A DNA stretch of 42,257 nucleotides from Alphaproteobacteria bacterium. Lineage in GTDB: Bacteria; Pseudomonadota; Alphaproteobacteria; ATCC43930; CGMCC-115725. The stretch spans positions 1 through 42,257 of the forward strand of contig JASIAN010000136.1 of the NCBI GenBank assembly GCA_030042035.1, given 5' to 3'. This document shows, piece by piece, positions 20,603 through 29,343 of the stretch. A model generated the notes under the pieces. The model did no database searches. It saw only the letters and a program-made list of their open reading frames with translations, and had not been told where the DNA came from. Numbering within the stretch: position 1 is the first letter of the stretch; every line of letters begins with the position of its first letter. Made by a program: the position numbers and the translations under genes.

Positions 20603-21546
20603 TGCAATACCATGCCGGGCGGCAAGCGGAAGCCGCGCAGAAAAGCGGCCGCATCGAGCGCGCCGCGGCCGGCGCGCTGCACGCGCAGCAGACGCAGTCG
20701 GCCCACGCCGCAGGCGATCGTCAGCCGCTCATCGAGCACCGTGCCGGGCGGCGCCGTCGACGACTGCGGTTTGGCGGCCGCCGCGAGCACGCGGATACGC
20801 TCGCCATTCGCCGCGAAGAACGCGCCCGGCCACGGGTCGAACGCGCGCACCTGGCGTTCGAGCGCATCGGCCGGCCGGCGCCAGTCGAGCTGCGCCTCGT
20901 CGCGCCGCAGTTTTGCCGCGTAGGTCACGCCTTCGCTCGGCTGCGGCCGAGGCTTGAGGCAGCCGCGCGCAACGCCGTCGAGGGCGCCGAGGATGAGACG
21001 AGCGCCGAGCGCCGCCAGCGTCTCGCTCAATCCGCCGCCAGTCGTATCGGGCCCGATCGGCACCGCCTCCTGCAGCAGGATCGGCCCGGTGTCGAGACCC
21101 GCGTCCATCTGCATGATCGTGACGCCGGTTTCCCGGTCACCGGCGAGGATCGCGCGCTGGATCGGCGCCGCGCCTCGCCAGCGCGGCAACAGCGAGGCAT
21201 GGACATTGAGGCATCCGAGCCGCGGCGCTGCGAGTATCTCCCGCGGCAGAATGAGGCCATAGGCCGCGACGACCGCGGCATCGACATCGAGCGCCGCAAA
21301 CGCTGCCTGCATCTCGGCATCGCGCAACGTCGTCGGGCAGCGCACAGCGATCCCGTGCCGCTCGGCCAATGCCTGCACCGGCGATGGCTGCATCCGGTGG
21401 CCGCGGCCGGCCGGCCGCGGCGGCTGGGTATAGACCGCGCGAAGGCGATGCCGGGCCGCGATCAACGCGTCGAGGATTGTCGCCGCAAACTCGGGCGTTC
21501 CCATGAACACAAGATCAAGCCGGCCGAAATCTCTGTCGCCTGTCAT
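20584..21546 (-). CDS. fmt: Methionyl-tRNA formyltransferase
   Basis: The 320-residue Fmt protein formylates initiator Met-tRNA. The N-terminal domain starts with [15 protein letters not shown] and has [18 protein letters not shown] with the catalytic Asn and His. The later Asp appears in [13 protein letters not shown] linker near residue 205-215 leads to the C-terminal OB-fold-like tRNA-binding domain. It overlaps truA by 19 bases. In many relatives def (peptide deformylase) lies immediately upstream; here the upstream neighbour is a divergent dehydrogenase, so def must be elsewhere. Confidence 0.94.
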   Translation of the reverse strand: MTGDRDFGRLDLVFMGTPEFAATILDALIAARHRLRAVYTQPPRPAGRGHRMQPSPVQALAERHGIAVRCPTTLRDAEMQAAFAALDVDAAVVAAYGLILPREILAAPRLGCLNVHASLLPRWRGAAPIQRAILAGDRETGVTIMQMDAGLDTGPILLQEAVPIGPDTTGGGLSETLAALGARLILGALDGVARGCLKPRPQPSEGVTYAAKLRRDEAQLDWRRPADALERQVRAFDPWPGAFFAANGERIRVLAAAAKPQSSTAPPGTVLDERLTIACGVGRLRLLRVQRAGRGALDAAAFLRGFRLPPGMVLQCPATG

Positions 21547-21728
21547 GCCGCCGCGCTTTTCTCTCCGGCCGGCGCCCGCCGGTCAAGGAACCCCTGCATC
21601 GCCACGCGCATCCGCCAATGCATCGCAACGCGCATCCGCAAAATCTCGCCACCGCGCAGCGAACCTTGAGCCGGGCGGCCATCCTGTAGCATCGTGGCCT
21701 GTCGCCCTTAGCTCACACGGAGGCTCCC

Positions 21729-22610
21729 ATGCAGATCGGTTTTGTCGGCCTCGGTATCATGGGCCGCCCGATGGCCCACAACCTGATGCAAGGCGGGCAC
21801 CGGCTGTTTGTCTACGGCCGCCGCACCGTGCCGCCGGAGATTCGCGACGGCGCGACCGTGTGCGACACGCTGCGCGAGGTCGCCCAGCACGCCGAAGCCG
21901 TCATCATAATGGTGCCCGATACGCCCGATGTCGAGAACGTGCTGTTCAGCCAGGACGGCATCGCCGCCGGCCTCAGCCCCCGCAAGACCATCATCGACAT
22001 GAGCTCGATCTCGCCGATCGCGACAAAGGCGTTTGCTGCACGCATCGTCCAGCAGGGCTGCGATTATCTCGATGCGCCGGTATCGGGCGGCGAGGTCGGC
22101 GCCAGGGCGGCGACGCTGACGATCATGGTCGGCGGCTCCGAGGCCGCGTTTCGGCGTGTCAGGCCGCTGTTCGAGCTGATGGGCAAGAACATCACACTGG
22201 TCGGCGAGGTCGGCGCCGGGCAGACGACCAAGGTCGCCAACCAGATCATCGTTGCGCTGACGATCGAGGCGGTCGGCGAAGCGCTGCTGTTTGCGTCAAA
22301 GGCCGGCGCCGACCCGGCCAGGGTGCGCGAGGCGCTGATGGGCGGGTTTGCCTCCTCGCGCATCCTCGAAGTCCACGGCGAGCGCATGATCAAGCGCACA
22401 TTCGACCCCGGCTTCCGCATCGAACTGCACCAGAAGGACCTTGGCCTCGCGCTGTCCGGCGCGCGCGCCCTCAACCTGTCTCTCCCCAACACCGCGGCGA
22501 CGCAGGAATTGTTCAATTGCGCCGCAGCGCTCGGCGGCAAGGGGTGGGACCATTCCGGCCTGGTGCGGGTGTTGGAGCACCTGGCGCAGCACCAGGTCGC
22601 CCAGGGGTAA
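21729..22610 (+). CDS. 2-hydroxy-3-oxopropionate (tartronate semialdehyde) reductase-type dehydrogenase
   Basis: The product has 293 residues of the beta-hydroxyacid dehydrogenase family. The N-terminal Rossmann motif GFVGLGIMGRPMAHNL binds NAD(P). The substrate-loop DAPVSGGEVGARAATLTIMVGG and the catalytic-Lys segment GAGQTTKVANQI are present, followed by the helical C-terminal domain. The closest textbook relatives are GarR/GlxR, which reduce tartronate semialdehyde to glycerate in glyoxylate assimilation. 3-hydroxyisobutyrate dehydrogenase is the main alternative. GGAGG precedes the ATG by about 5 bases. No glyoxylate carboligase is in the window. Confidence 0.85.
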   Translation: MQIGFVGLGIMGRPMAHNLMQGGHRLFVYGRRTVPPEIRDGATVCDTLREVAQHAEAVIIMVPDTPDVENVLFSQDGIAAGLSPRKTIIDMSSISPIATKAFAARIVQQGCDYLDAPVSGGEVGARAATLTIMVGGSEAAFRRVRPLFELMGKNITLVGEVGAGQTTKVANQIIVALTIEAVGEALLFASKAGADPARVREALMGGFASSRILEVHGERMIKRTFDPGFRIELHQKDLGLALSGARALNLSLPNTAATQELFNCAAALGGKGWDHSGLVRVLEHLAQHQVAQG

Positions 22611-22626
22611 CCGGTCCTCCGCCCGC

Positions 22627-23853
22627 ATGGCCGATGATGCCGAACTGGTCGTAGCCGGCGCCGGGCTCAACGGCCTGCTGCTCGCGGTCGCCTGCGCCGG
22701 CGCGGGGCTCTCCGTCGCGGTCGTCGATCCGCAGGACCCGGCGGCGATGCTCGACCAGGGGTTCGACGGGCGCACCTCGGCAATCGCGTATGGCTCGCAG
22801 CGCGTGCTCGCCGGCATCGGGCTGTGGCCGGCGGTGGCCGGCGAGGCCGAGCCGATCCTCGAAATCCGCGTCGCCGACGACAATTCGCCCCTCTTTCTGC
22901 ATTACGACCATCGCGACCTCGCCGCGGGAGACGACCCGGCGCCGCCGCTCGGCTATATTGTCGAAAACCGGGTGCTGCGCCGCGCGCTGTTGGAGCGGGC
23001 GCGCGCCTTGCCCTCCCTGCGCCTTTTTGCCGGGCGGCGGATCGCTGCAGTTGAGGCGGAGGCGGGCGGCGCGGTCGCGCGGCTCGATGACGGCGAGAGG
23101 CTGCGCTGCCGCCTCGTCGCTGCCGCCGACGGCAAGGATTCGCCGCTGCGCCGCGGCGCGCAGATCCACGCCGTCGAATGGCGCTATGCGCAAACCAGCA
23201 TCGTGACAACCGTCGCGCATGCGCGGCCGCATGCCGGTATCGCGATCGAGCATTTTCTGCCGGCGGGACCATTCGCGATCCTGCCGATGCGGGGCAACCG
23301 CTCGTCGATCGTGTGGACCGAGCAGACCGACCTCGCGCCGGCGATCCTCGCCTTGCCGGAGGCGGAATTCGCCGCGGAACTCGAGGCCCGTTTCGGCGAT
23401 TTTCTCGGTGCGCTCGAACCGCTTGGGCCGCGCTGGTCCTATCCGCTCTCGCTGCTGCTGGCCGAGCGCTATGTCGCGCCGCGGCTCGCCTTGGTCGGCG
23501 AGGCGGCGCACGTGATCCATCCGATCGCCGGACAGGGGCTCAACATCGGCATCCGCGATGTCGCCGCGTTGGCCGAGCTCATTATCGATCAGCGGCGGCG
23601 CGGCCTCGATATCGGCGACGCCGCGCCGCTGTCGCGCTATGAGCGCCAGCGCCGCACCGACGCGCTCGTGCTCGCGACCGTCACCGACGGCCTCAACCGC
23701 CTGTTCTCGAACACGCTGGCGCCGCTGCGATTGGCGCGCGATCTGGGCCTCGCGGCGGTCAATCGCCTGCCGTCGGCAAAGCGCCTGTTGATGCGCCACG
23801 CGATGGGCCTCCTCGGCGAGCTGCCGCGGTTGGCAAGAGGCGAGCCGCTTTAA
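22627..23853 (+). CDS. UbiH/COQ6-family FAD-dependent ring hydroxylase
   Basis: The 408-residue flavoprotein monooxygenase belongs to the ubiquinone-biosynthesis hydroxylase family. The FAD-binding dinucleotide motif is VVAGAGLNGLLLAVA near the N-terminus. RTSAIAYGSQRVL follows, then a DGKDSPLRR segment and the C-terminal FAD motif GEAAHVIHPIAGQGLNIGIRD. It would hydroxylate the polyprenyl-phenol ring of the ubiquinone precursor; which ring position (UbiH, UbiI, UbiL or UbiF) cannot be decided here. It starts 16 bases after the dehydrogenase stop and is probably co-transcribed. Confidence 0.87.
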   Translation: MADDAELVVAGAGLNGLLLAVACAGAGLSVAVVDPQDPAAMLDQGFDGRTSAIAYGSQRVLAGIGLWPAVAGEAEPILEIRVADDNSPLFLHYDHRDLAAGDDPAPPLGYIVENRVLRRALLERARALPSLRLFAGRRIAAVEAEAGGAVARLDDGERLRCRLVAAADGKDSPLRRGAQIHAVEWRYAQTSIVTTVAHARPHAGIAIEHFLPAGPFAILPMRGNRSSIVWTEQTDLAPAILALPEAEFAAELEARFGDFLGALEPLGPRWSYPLSLLLAERYVAPRLALVGEAAHVIHPIAGQGLNIGIRDVAALAELIIDQRRRGLDIGDAAPLSRYERQRRTDALVLATVTDGLNRLFSNTLAPLRLARDLGLAAVNRLPSAKRLLMRHAMGLLGELPRLARGEPL

Positions 23854-24001
23854 CGCGGGCGTGCAATCCCGCGGTGCATACGCAATCGCGCCGCGCATAC
23901 AATCGTATTGAGCGGCCCGGCGACACGGGATTATCGTTAGCGTGGGGATTGCATCCTTCCCGGGATGCCAATCCTTTGACGTGCATGGCGGTATTCCCCC
24001 A

Positions 24002-25750
24002 ATGCCCGATGCCGACACACGCTCGGTTGTCCGTGAATCTGCCGCGTCGGATTGCCGACTGGCGGAGACGCTGCTGCATCAGGGACAAACCGAGGAAGCG
24101 GCCGAGTGCTGCCGCCGCGCGTGGCCGCAGATCGGCGACGATCCAAGCCTGTTGCGCATCTGCGGCTGGGTGTTCAGCAACGCCGCCTGTCACGATGAGG
24201 CTGCCGCGGCCTATCGCCGGCTGCTCGCCGTGTGCCCGGAGTGGATCGACGGGTATCGCCATCTGAGCGCCGCGCTGGCGGCCGCCGGGCATGCGCACGC
24301 GGCGATCGCGCCGGCGATGACGGCCAGCGACCACGCGCCCGGCGAACCCGAATATGCGCTCCACGCCGCGCAACTGCTCATCGCGGCGCAGTGCAGCGCA
24401 GAGGCCGCGCGTTACCTCGATCGCGCCATTGCGCACGCCGCGGGCGAGCCGCGGGTCGTCGCCGACGCCGCCGAATTCCTGATGCGGTGCGGCCGCGCCG
24501 CGGCGGCTGCCGAGCTGTTGGCCGCCGCCGATGCCGGCGGCGATGCCCGGCTGCTGCGGGTGCTATCGGCGGCGGAAATGACGCGCGGCCAGCCGAACGC
24601 GGCCTTAGCAGCGATTGACCGCGCATTGGCGCTGGCGCCGGATAATGCCGAATATCATCTGCATCGCGGGCATCTGCTGTGGCAGCTCGACGATCTGGCC
24701 AGCGCGGCGCAGGCGTTTGAAGAGGCCGCTGCCCGCGATCCCGACGGAAGCGGCGTCCGCCGTGCGCAGGTGAGCCTCTATCTCGCCGCGGGCCTCGTGC
24801 GCGAGGCGACGATGACCGGCGGCGACCTGCTGCAGCGCTGGCCCGACGACCGCGGTTCGGCCGAAGCGGTGCTGCACGTGCTGAACCATCGCCTCGACAC
24901 GATCGACGGCGACGCCGTCGTGGCAACCGGCGGGATGCGCGAACCGCCGCCGCCGCGCCCCAGCCCCGGGTGGCGCGACCGGCTGCGCACGCAACGCCGC
25001 GTCATCCGCGCGCTGATCATCCGCGAGACCCGCACCCGCTTCGCCGAATACAAGCTGGGCTACGGCTGGGCGCTGCTCGAACCGATCCTCCACATCGCAC
25101 TGTTGTCGGCGATGTTCGCGGTGCTGATGCACGGCCGCCCGCCGATCGGCCGGCATTTCTTTCTGTTCTATTACACGGGCCTTATTCCCTATCTGCTGTT
25201 CGTTCATACCAGCAGCGGCATGAGCCACGCGATTACCGGCAACGCGCCGCTCTTACAATTACCGCCGGTCACCAGCTTCGATGCGATCGCGGCGCGCGGT
25301 CTATTGGAAATCATGACCGATATCGTTGTCGCGACGGTCCTGCTCGCTGCCTTCATGTCGCTCCGGCTGGCGCGGATGCCGGACGACCTGTGGGAACCAT
25401 CGATGGCGCTCCTCGTCACCGCCGTTTTGGGCTGCGGGCTGGGCTTTATAAACGCCGTCATGACCGTGTTCTGGCGCTCCTGGGAGAAGGCCTACAACCA
25501 GGTGCTGCGGGTGCTTTATTTCATTTCCGGCATCTTCTACGTGCCGGCGATTATGCCGGGGTGGGCGCGCGATCTGCTCGCCTGGAACCCGCTGTTGCAG
25601 GCGGTCGATTGGTTCCGCGCCGGCTTTTTCGCGAGTTACCGGCCGCATTGGCTCGACCGGCCCTACCTCGTCATCCTCGCGACGTTGGTGCTGCTCGGCG
25701 GCCTGTCATTGCAGCGCTGCTGCCGTCGCCGACTGAGCGCCCCGCTGTGA
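24002..25750 (+). CDS. TPR-repeat / ABC-2 polysaccharide-export permease fusion
   Basis: The product has 582 residues. Residues about 15-300 are a run of helical TPR-like repeats; the clearest are about 196-230 and 231-250. A Pro-rich linker (about 313-323) is followed by a complete ABC-2 permease (about 325-582). The permease has a cytoplasmic amphipathic stretch RALIIRETRTRFAEYKLGY, about six membrane helices and the NPLLQAVDWFRAGFF region, as in KpsM/CtrC/BexB capsule exporters. Known KpsM-type permeases are about 260 residues, so the soluble N-terminal part is extra. Upstream GTG starts (23942, 23981) are possible and no start has a strong binding site. The stop overlaps the ATPase start (GTGA). 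Confidence 0.87.
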   Translation: MPDADTRSVVRESAASDCRLAETLLHQGQTEEAAECCRRAWPQIGDDPSLLRICGWVFSNAACHDEAAAAYRRLLAVCPEWIDGYRHLSAALAAAGHAHAAIAPAMTASDHAPGEPEYALHAAQLLIAAQCSAEAARYLDRAIAHAAGEPRVVADAAEFLMRCGRAAAAAELLAAADAGGDARLLRVLSAAEMTRGQPNAALAAIDRALALAPDNAEYHLHRGHLLWQLDDLASAAQAFEEAAARDPDGSGVRRAQVSLYLAAGLVREATMTGGDLLQRWPDDRGSAEAVLHVLNHRLDTIDGDAVVATGGMREPPPPRPSPGWRDRLRTQRRVIRALIIRETRTRFAEYKLGYGWALLEPILHIALLSAMFAVLMHGRPPIGRHFFLFYYTGLIPYLLFVHTSSGMSHAITGNAPLLQLPPVTSFDAIAARGLLEIMTDIVVATVLLAAFMSLRLARMPDDLWEPSMALLVTAVLGCGLGFINAVMTVFWRSWEKAYNQVLRVLYFISGIFYVPAIMPGWARDLLAWNPLLQAVDWFRAGFFASYRPHWLDRPYLVILATLVLLGGLSLQRCCRRRLSAPL

Positions 25751-26430
25751 TCGCGCTCGACCATGTCGCCAAATCCTATGCGACCGCGCACGGCCGCAAA
25801 CAGCTGCTGGACGACGCCAGCGCCGAATTCCGGCCAGGCCACAATTTCGGCATTCTCGGCGCCAACGGCGCCGGCAAATCGACGCTGATCCGGCTGATTG
25901 CCGGATCGGAGATGCCCGACCGCGGCACGATCCGCCGCGATGTCCGGGTGTCCTTCCCGCTGGGCTTTGGCGGCACGTTTCACGACGCGCTGTCGGGCCG
26001 CGAAAATGTCGAATTCATCGCCCGCATCTATGGCGCGCCGGTGCGTAGGACGGTCCGTTTCGTCGAGGAATTTGCCGAGCTCGACGGCTACTTTGCGATG
26101 CCGGTCAATACCTATTCCGCCGGCATGCGCGCCCGGCTCGCCTTCGGCGCCTGCCTTGCGATCGATTTCGATGTCTACCTGATCGACGAGGTCACGGAAG
26201 TCGGCGATGAACGCTTTCGCCGCAAATGCGCGGCGGCGTTTCGCGAACGGCTGCGCGGCGCCGACATCATTCTGGCGACGCACAACCACCATACCGTGCG
26301 GCAGTATTGCGATCGCGGCGCTGTGCTGGCGCAAGGCCGCCTGCAGCTATTCGATGACATCACGAGCGCATTCGAGTGCTATCGGCGCATCCTCTCGGCC
26401 CCGCCGCCTCCCGAAAGGACGCAAGCATGA
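25747..26430 (+). CDS. Polysaccharide-export ABC ATPase (KpsT-like)
   Basis: The product has 227 residues, typical for KpsT/CtrD. Walker A is GANGAGKS (38-45), the signature loop is Tyr-Ser-Ala-Gly-Met (123-127), as in capsule-export ATPases, Walker B is VYLIDE (143-148) and the switch His is in ATHNHH (about 177-182). It powers export of a lipid-linked polysaccharide with the fused permease. It starts at GTG overlapping the permease stop by four bases. The stop overlaps ATG 26427 of a small ORF by four bases. Confidence 0.9.
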   Translation: MIALDHVAKSYATAHGRKQLLDDASAEFRPGHNFGILGANGAGKSTLIRLIAGSEMPDRGTIRRDVRVSFPLGFGGTFHDALSGRENVEFIARIYGAPVRRTVRFVEEFAELDGYFAMPVNTYSAGMRARLAFGACLAIDFDVYLIDEVTEVGDERFRRKCAAAFRERLRGADIILATHNHHTVRQYCDRGAVLAQGRLQLFDDITSAFECYRRILSAPPPPERTQA

Positions 26431-26600
26431 AACTGCCGCAAGCGACAGGCGCGGCGATCTATACCTCCGTATGTGCCGAGTCCCCGGGTCAGGCATGCGT
26501 ATCATGTTTCTTGCGGTTCGGCCTGCGCACCGCATGCGCTGCAAATTATCGGCATAGCCGCCGTTCGGATAACCGGCTATGCGACTGGCGGCCCGGCTGA
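26427..26600 (+). CDS. Possible 57-codon small ORF between ATPase and KpsE-like genes
   Basis: The frame has 57 codons from ATG 26427. The start overlaps the ATPase stop (ATGA). The stop TGA at 26598-26600 overlaps an in-frame ATG of the following gene (TGATG). The predicted peptide has five Cys and many Arg, with no signal peptide, membrane helix or recognised motif. It may be a real coupled small protein, a translational relay into the KpsE-like gene, or the remnant of a longer N-terminus after a frameshift. The two junctions are the only evidence. Confidence 0.35.
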   Translation: MKLPQATGAAIYTSVCAESPGQACVSCFLRFGLRTACAANYRHSRRSDNRLCDWRPG

Positions 26601-27841
26601 TGCAGACCCGCGCGCTTGCGCGACGGCGTTCGCTCGGCTTGGGGCGATGGCCGCGAGCGCGAGCTCCGCAAGCGCCTGCCGCGATACCGCGCCGCTGGCC
26701 GGCATCGGCGGACCGCGAAGCGGCGGCGTCCCGGTTGCGGCTGCCGCGCCCGACGCTGCGCGTGCTGTCGTTCATCCTCGTCGTGGTGCTGCCGGTCGCC
26801 GTAGCCGCCGATTATTACTTCGCGATGGCGGCGGCCCAGTACGTCGCGGAATTCCGCTTCACGCTGAGTACTGCCGAGGCGCCTAGGCAGGATCCGCTAG
26901 CGCTGCTCTCCGGCAGCGCAGTACGGGCACCGGCTGCGCTCGAGTCGCAGATCCTGGTCCAATACATCGCCAGCCGCGCCATTGTCGACGACATCGGCCG
27001 CTCGCTCGATCTGCGCCAGCTGTTTGCGACGCCGCGGGCCGATTGGTGGTCGCGGCTGCCCGAGCCCGCTCCGATCGAGCAAGTGGTGCGTTACTGGCGG
27101 GGTCAGGTCGATCCGTTTTACGACCCGGCGACCGGCACCGTGACGGTGCGGGTGCGCGCGTTTACCGCGGTCGATGCGTTCCGCCTGGCACAGGCGATCG
27201 CCGCCGCCTGCGACCGATTGGCTAACCGGCTGTCCCTGCGGGCACGCGGCGATGCGCTGCGCAATGCCGAGAGCGAATCGGCGCGTGCCGAAAAACGACT
27301 CTCCGCCGCGCTCAGCGATATCCGCGCGTTCCGCGATCGCACCGGGCTGATCGACCCCGCCAAGGCCGCCCAGACGGAAAGCCTGCTCGCCGCCCGCCTG
27401 CATGAACGGCTGATCGCCGCCGACACCAATTTGACAACGCTCAGACGCTACATGGGGGACAATGCCCCGACTGTTCGCGTTCTGCGCGCGCGCATCCACT
27501 CGCTCAACCAGCAGCGTCAGGTACTGGCCCGCCGAATGACCGATCGCGACGGCGGCGCTGCAGTGCCCCTGTCAGGTATTCTCGGAGAATACGAAGAATT
27601 ACAGAGCAAGCGGCAATTCGCCGAGGCGGCCTATCAACTGGCGTTGCGCGGCGTGGACGAAGCGCGGGCCAACGCCGACCGTCAGCACGTGTTCGTCGCC
27701 AGCTTCGTGCCGCCCGCTTTGCCGCAGGAACCGACCTATCCGCGCCGCTGGCGTTCGCTCGGCGTCGTGGCGCTGATGGCGTTTGCCGTCTGGGCGATCG
27801 GCGGGTTGGCGCTGCAATCGGTCCGCGATCATTTGGGGTGA
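26579..27841 (+). CDS. Capsule-export inner-membrane protein (KpsE/CtrB/BexC-like)
   Basis: The product has 420 residues (413 if ATG 26600 is used). An Arg/Ala-rich N-terminus (about 1-58) is followed by a transmembrane helix (about 62-78). A long periplasmic part includes a coiled-coil-prone region (about 215-340, with many Glu/Ala/Arg/Leu heptads) and PTYPRRW just before the C-terminal transmembrane helix (about 395-412). This two-helix architecture matches polysaccharide co-polymerase/export proteins of KpsE type, which bridge the ABC exporter to the outer-membrane channel. No KpsD/Wza-type outer-membrane gene is in the window. TGATG coupling favours 26600 as a start, while 26579 gives the longest frame. 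Confidence 0.83.
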   Translation: MRLAARLMQTRALARRRSLGLGRWPRARAPQAPAAIPRRWPASADREAAASRLRLPRPTLRVLSFILVVVLPVAVAADYYFAMAAAQYVAEFRFTLSTAEAPRQDPLALLSGSAVRAPAALESQILVQYIASRAIVDDIGRSLDLRQLFATPRADWWSRLPEPAPIEQVVRYWRGQVDPFYDPATGTVTVRVRAFTAVDAFRLAQAIAAACDRLANRLSLRARGDALRNAESESARAEKRLSAALSDIRAFRDRTGLIDPAKAAQTESLLAARLHERLIAADTNLTTLRRYMGDNAPTVRVLRARIHSLNQQRQVLARRMTDRDGGAAVPLSGILGEYEELQSKRQFAEAAYQLALRGVDEARANADRQHVFVASFVPPALPQEPTYPRRWRSLGVVALMAFAVWAIGGLALQSVRDHLG

Positions 27842-27882
27842 GGGAGATCCCTCCGGCAATTTCGCATCTTGAGGATCGCACC

Positions 27883-29331
27883 ATGGCAATGTCCCTCCTT
27901 CGCGGCTCTGCGGCACCTGCGCCGCAGTGCCCCGGAACACAGGCCGCGCCGCCAAGCCGCCGCGAAACCCTTGCCATCGTCTCGACCGGCAGCCGGCTGT
28001 GCGGCGTCGCCGCATACACCGCCGCCCTCAAGCGCCAGCTTGCCGATGCGTTCCATGTCACAGTGTTCAATCTCGACCAGTACCTGATGCGCAGCCCGGA
28101 CCGCCGGGTGCGCAAATTCGCGGACCGCCAGGTGATGGAAATCTGCCGCGCGATCCGGCATTCCGATGTCGTCAACCTGCAGCTCGAACACGGCACGCTC
28201 GGCCGCCGCGGCTCGGACATTTTCCGACGCTTCTGCTGGCTCACCGACGCGGCGCCGCGGCTGTCGGTGACGTTCCACACGCTGCCGCTGCCGCCGATCT
28301 TCGACACGGTTGCCTTTCTCAAAGCCGTCACGACCGTCAACATCAATGCGGCTGCGCGGCTCGAACGCGACCGTCGGCGCGCGCGCCTGCTGTCGCGCGG
28401 CTTCGCCCGCCAGCTGCGGCAGTTGCAGCACCGCAAACAGGTCAGCGCGATCGTGCACAACCGCCGCGACCGGCGCGACGTGCACTATCTCTATGGCGTC
28501 GCACACGTGTTCGACCATCCGCTGTCCTATTGTTCGGCCGCCGAGCTGGCGGCGGTCCGGGCCGCCGCGTCGCGCCGCCGATTTCCCCTTCTCGACCGGC
28601 TGCCGGCTGACGCCGCGCTGGTCGGCGTCTTCGGGTTCCTCAACGAATACAAAGGAATCGGGACCGCGATCGATGCTCTGCACTATCTGCCGGATAATTA
28701 TCACCTGCTCATCTTCGGCGGCGTGCATCCGCAGGACATCCGGGCCCGGCAGGCGCGGCATCCCTACATTTCGTCGCTGTTCGACCAGGCCTATATGGAC
28801 ACGACCCTCTACCAGAAGATGGGCGCGCTGGCGACCGCGGGAACACCCCGGCTCGTCATCGACAGCGATGCCGGGCTGCGCCGCCTGATGGGCAATCATC
28901 CGCGCGAGCTGTCGTCCCGCGTGCACTTCATGGGGGCGCTCGACGAAGAAGATTTCCTCGCGGGCATGGCGATCTGCGATACGGTCGTATTTCCTTATCT
29001 CGAAGTCGGCCAGTCATCGTCAGGGCCGATCTCGCAAGCCCTCGAACTCGGCTGCCGCATCGTCGCCTCGCGCACCCACGCGTTCCTCGAATTCGCCGAA
29101 TACCACCGCGACTCGATCGAGTTTTTCGACATCGGCAACCACCTGGAACTGGCCGCGCGCCTGTCCGCCCGGCGGCAGTTTCCGCCCCGCGAGGGCCTGC
29201 CGGAATTCAATGTCGAGACCAATAAGGCGACCTATATTCTGGCAAACGGTCGCCTCGACGCTGCGCCGCACGGATGGAAGCTTGCCGAAACCCGCGCCGC
29301 GCCAGATTTTGTCGCCGAGCAGCGCCGGTAA
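27883..29331 (+). CDS. GT-B-fold glycosyltransferase
   Basis: The product has 482 residues. The first 28 are unstructured, then a GT-B-type N-terminal domain (AIVSTGSRLCGVAAYTAALKRQL) leads to a second domain. That domain has GVFGFLNEYKGIGTAIDAL, LIFGG and the donor-binding region DTVVFPYLEVGQSSSGPISQALELGCRIV. This resembles family 4 transferases. The acceptor and sugar are unknown, but its place immediately after the exporter genes suggests it builds the exported polysaccharide. ATG 27883 has GAGG about 8 bases upstream. A GTG at 27838 overlapping the previous stop would add 15 residues. Confidence 0.78.
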   Translation: MAMSLLRGSAAPAPQCPGTQAAPPSRRETLAIVSTGSRLCGVAAYTAALKRQLADAFHVTVFNLDQYLMRSPDRRVRKFADRQVMEICRAIRHSDVVNLQLEHGTLGRRGSDIFRRFCWLTDAAPRLSVTFHTLPLPPIFDTVAFLKAVTTVNINAAARLERDRRRARLLSRGFARQLRQLQHRKQVSAIVHNRRDRRDVHYLYGVAHVFDHPLSYCSAAELAAVRAAASRRRFPLLDRLPADAALVGVFGFLNEYKGIGTAIDALHYLPDNYHLLIFGGVHPQDIRARQARHPYISSLFDQAYMDTTLYQKMGALATAGTPRLVIDSDAGLRRLMGNHPRELSSRVHFMGALDEEDFLAGMAICDTVVFPYLEVGQSSSGPISQALELGCRIVASRTHAFLEFAEYHRDSIEFFDIGNHLELAARLSARRQFPPREGLPEFNVETNKATYILANGRLDAAPHGWKLAETRAAPDFVAEQRR

Positions 29332-29343
29332 GCATCGCCGGGG

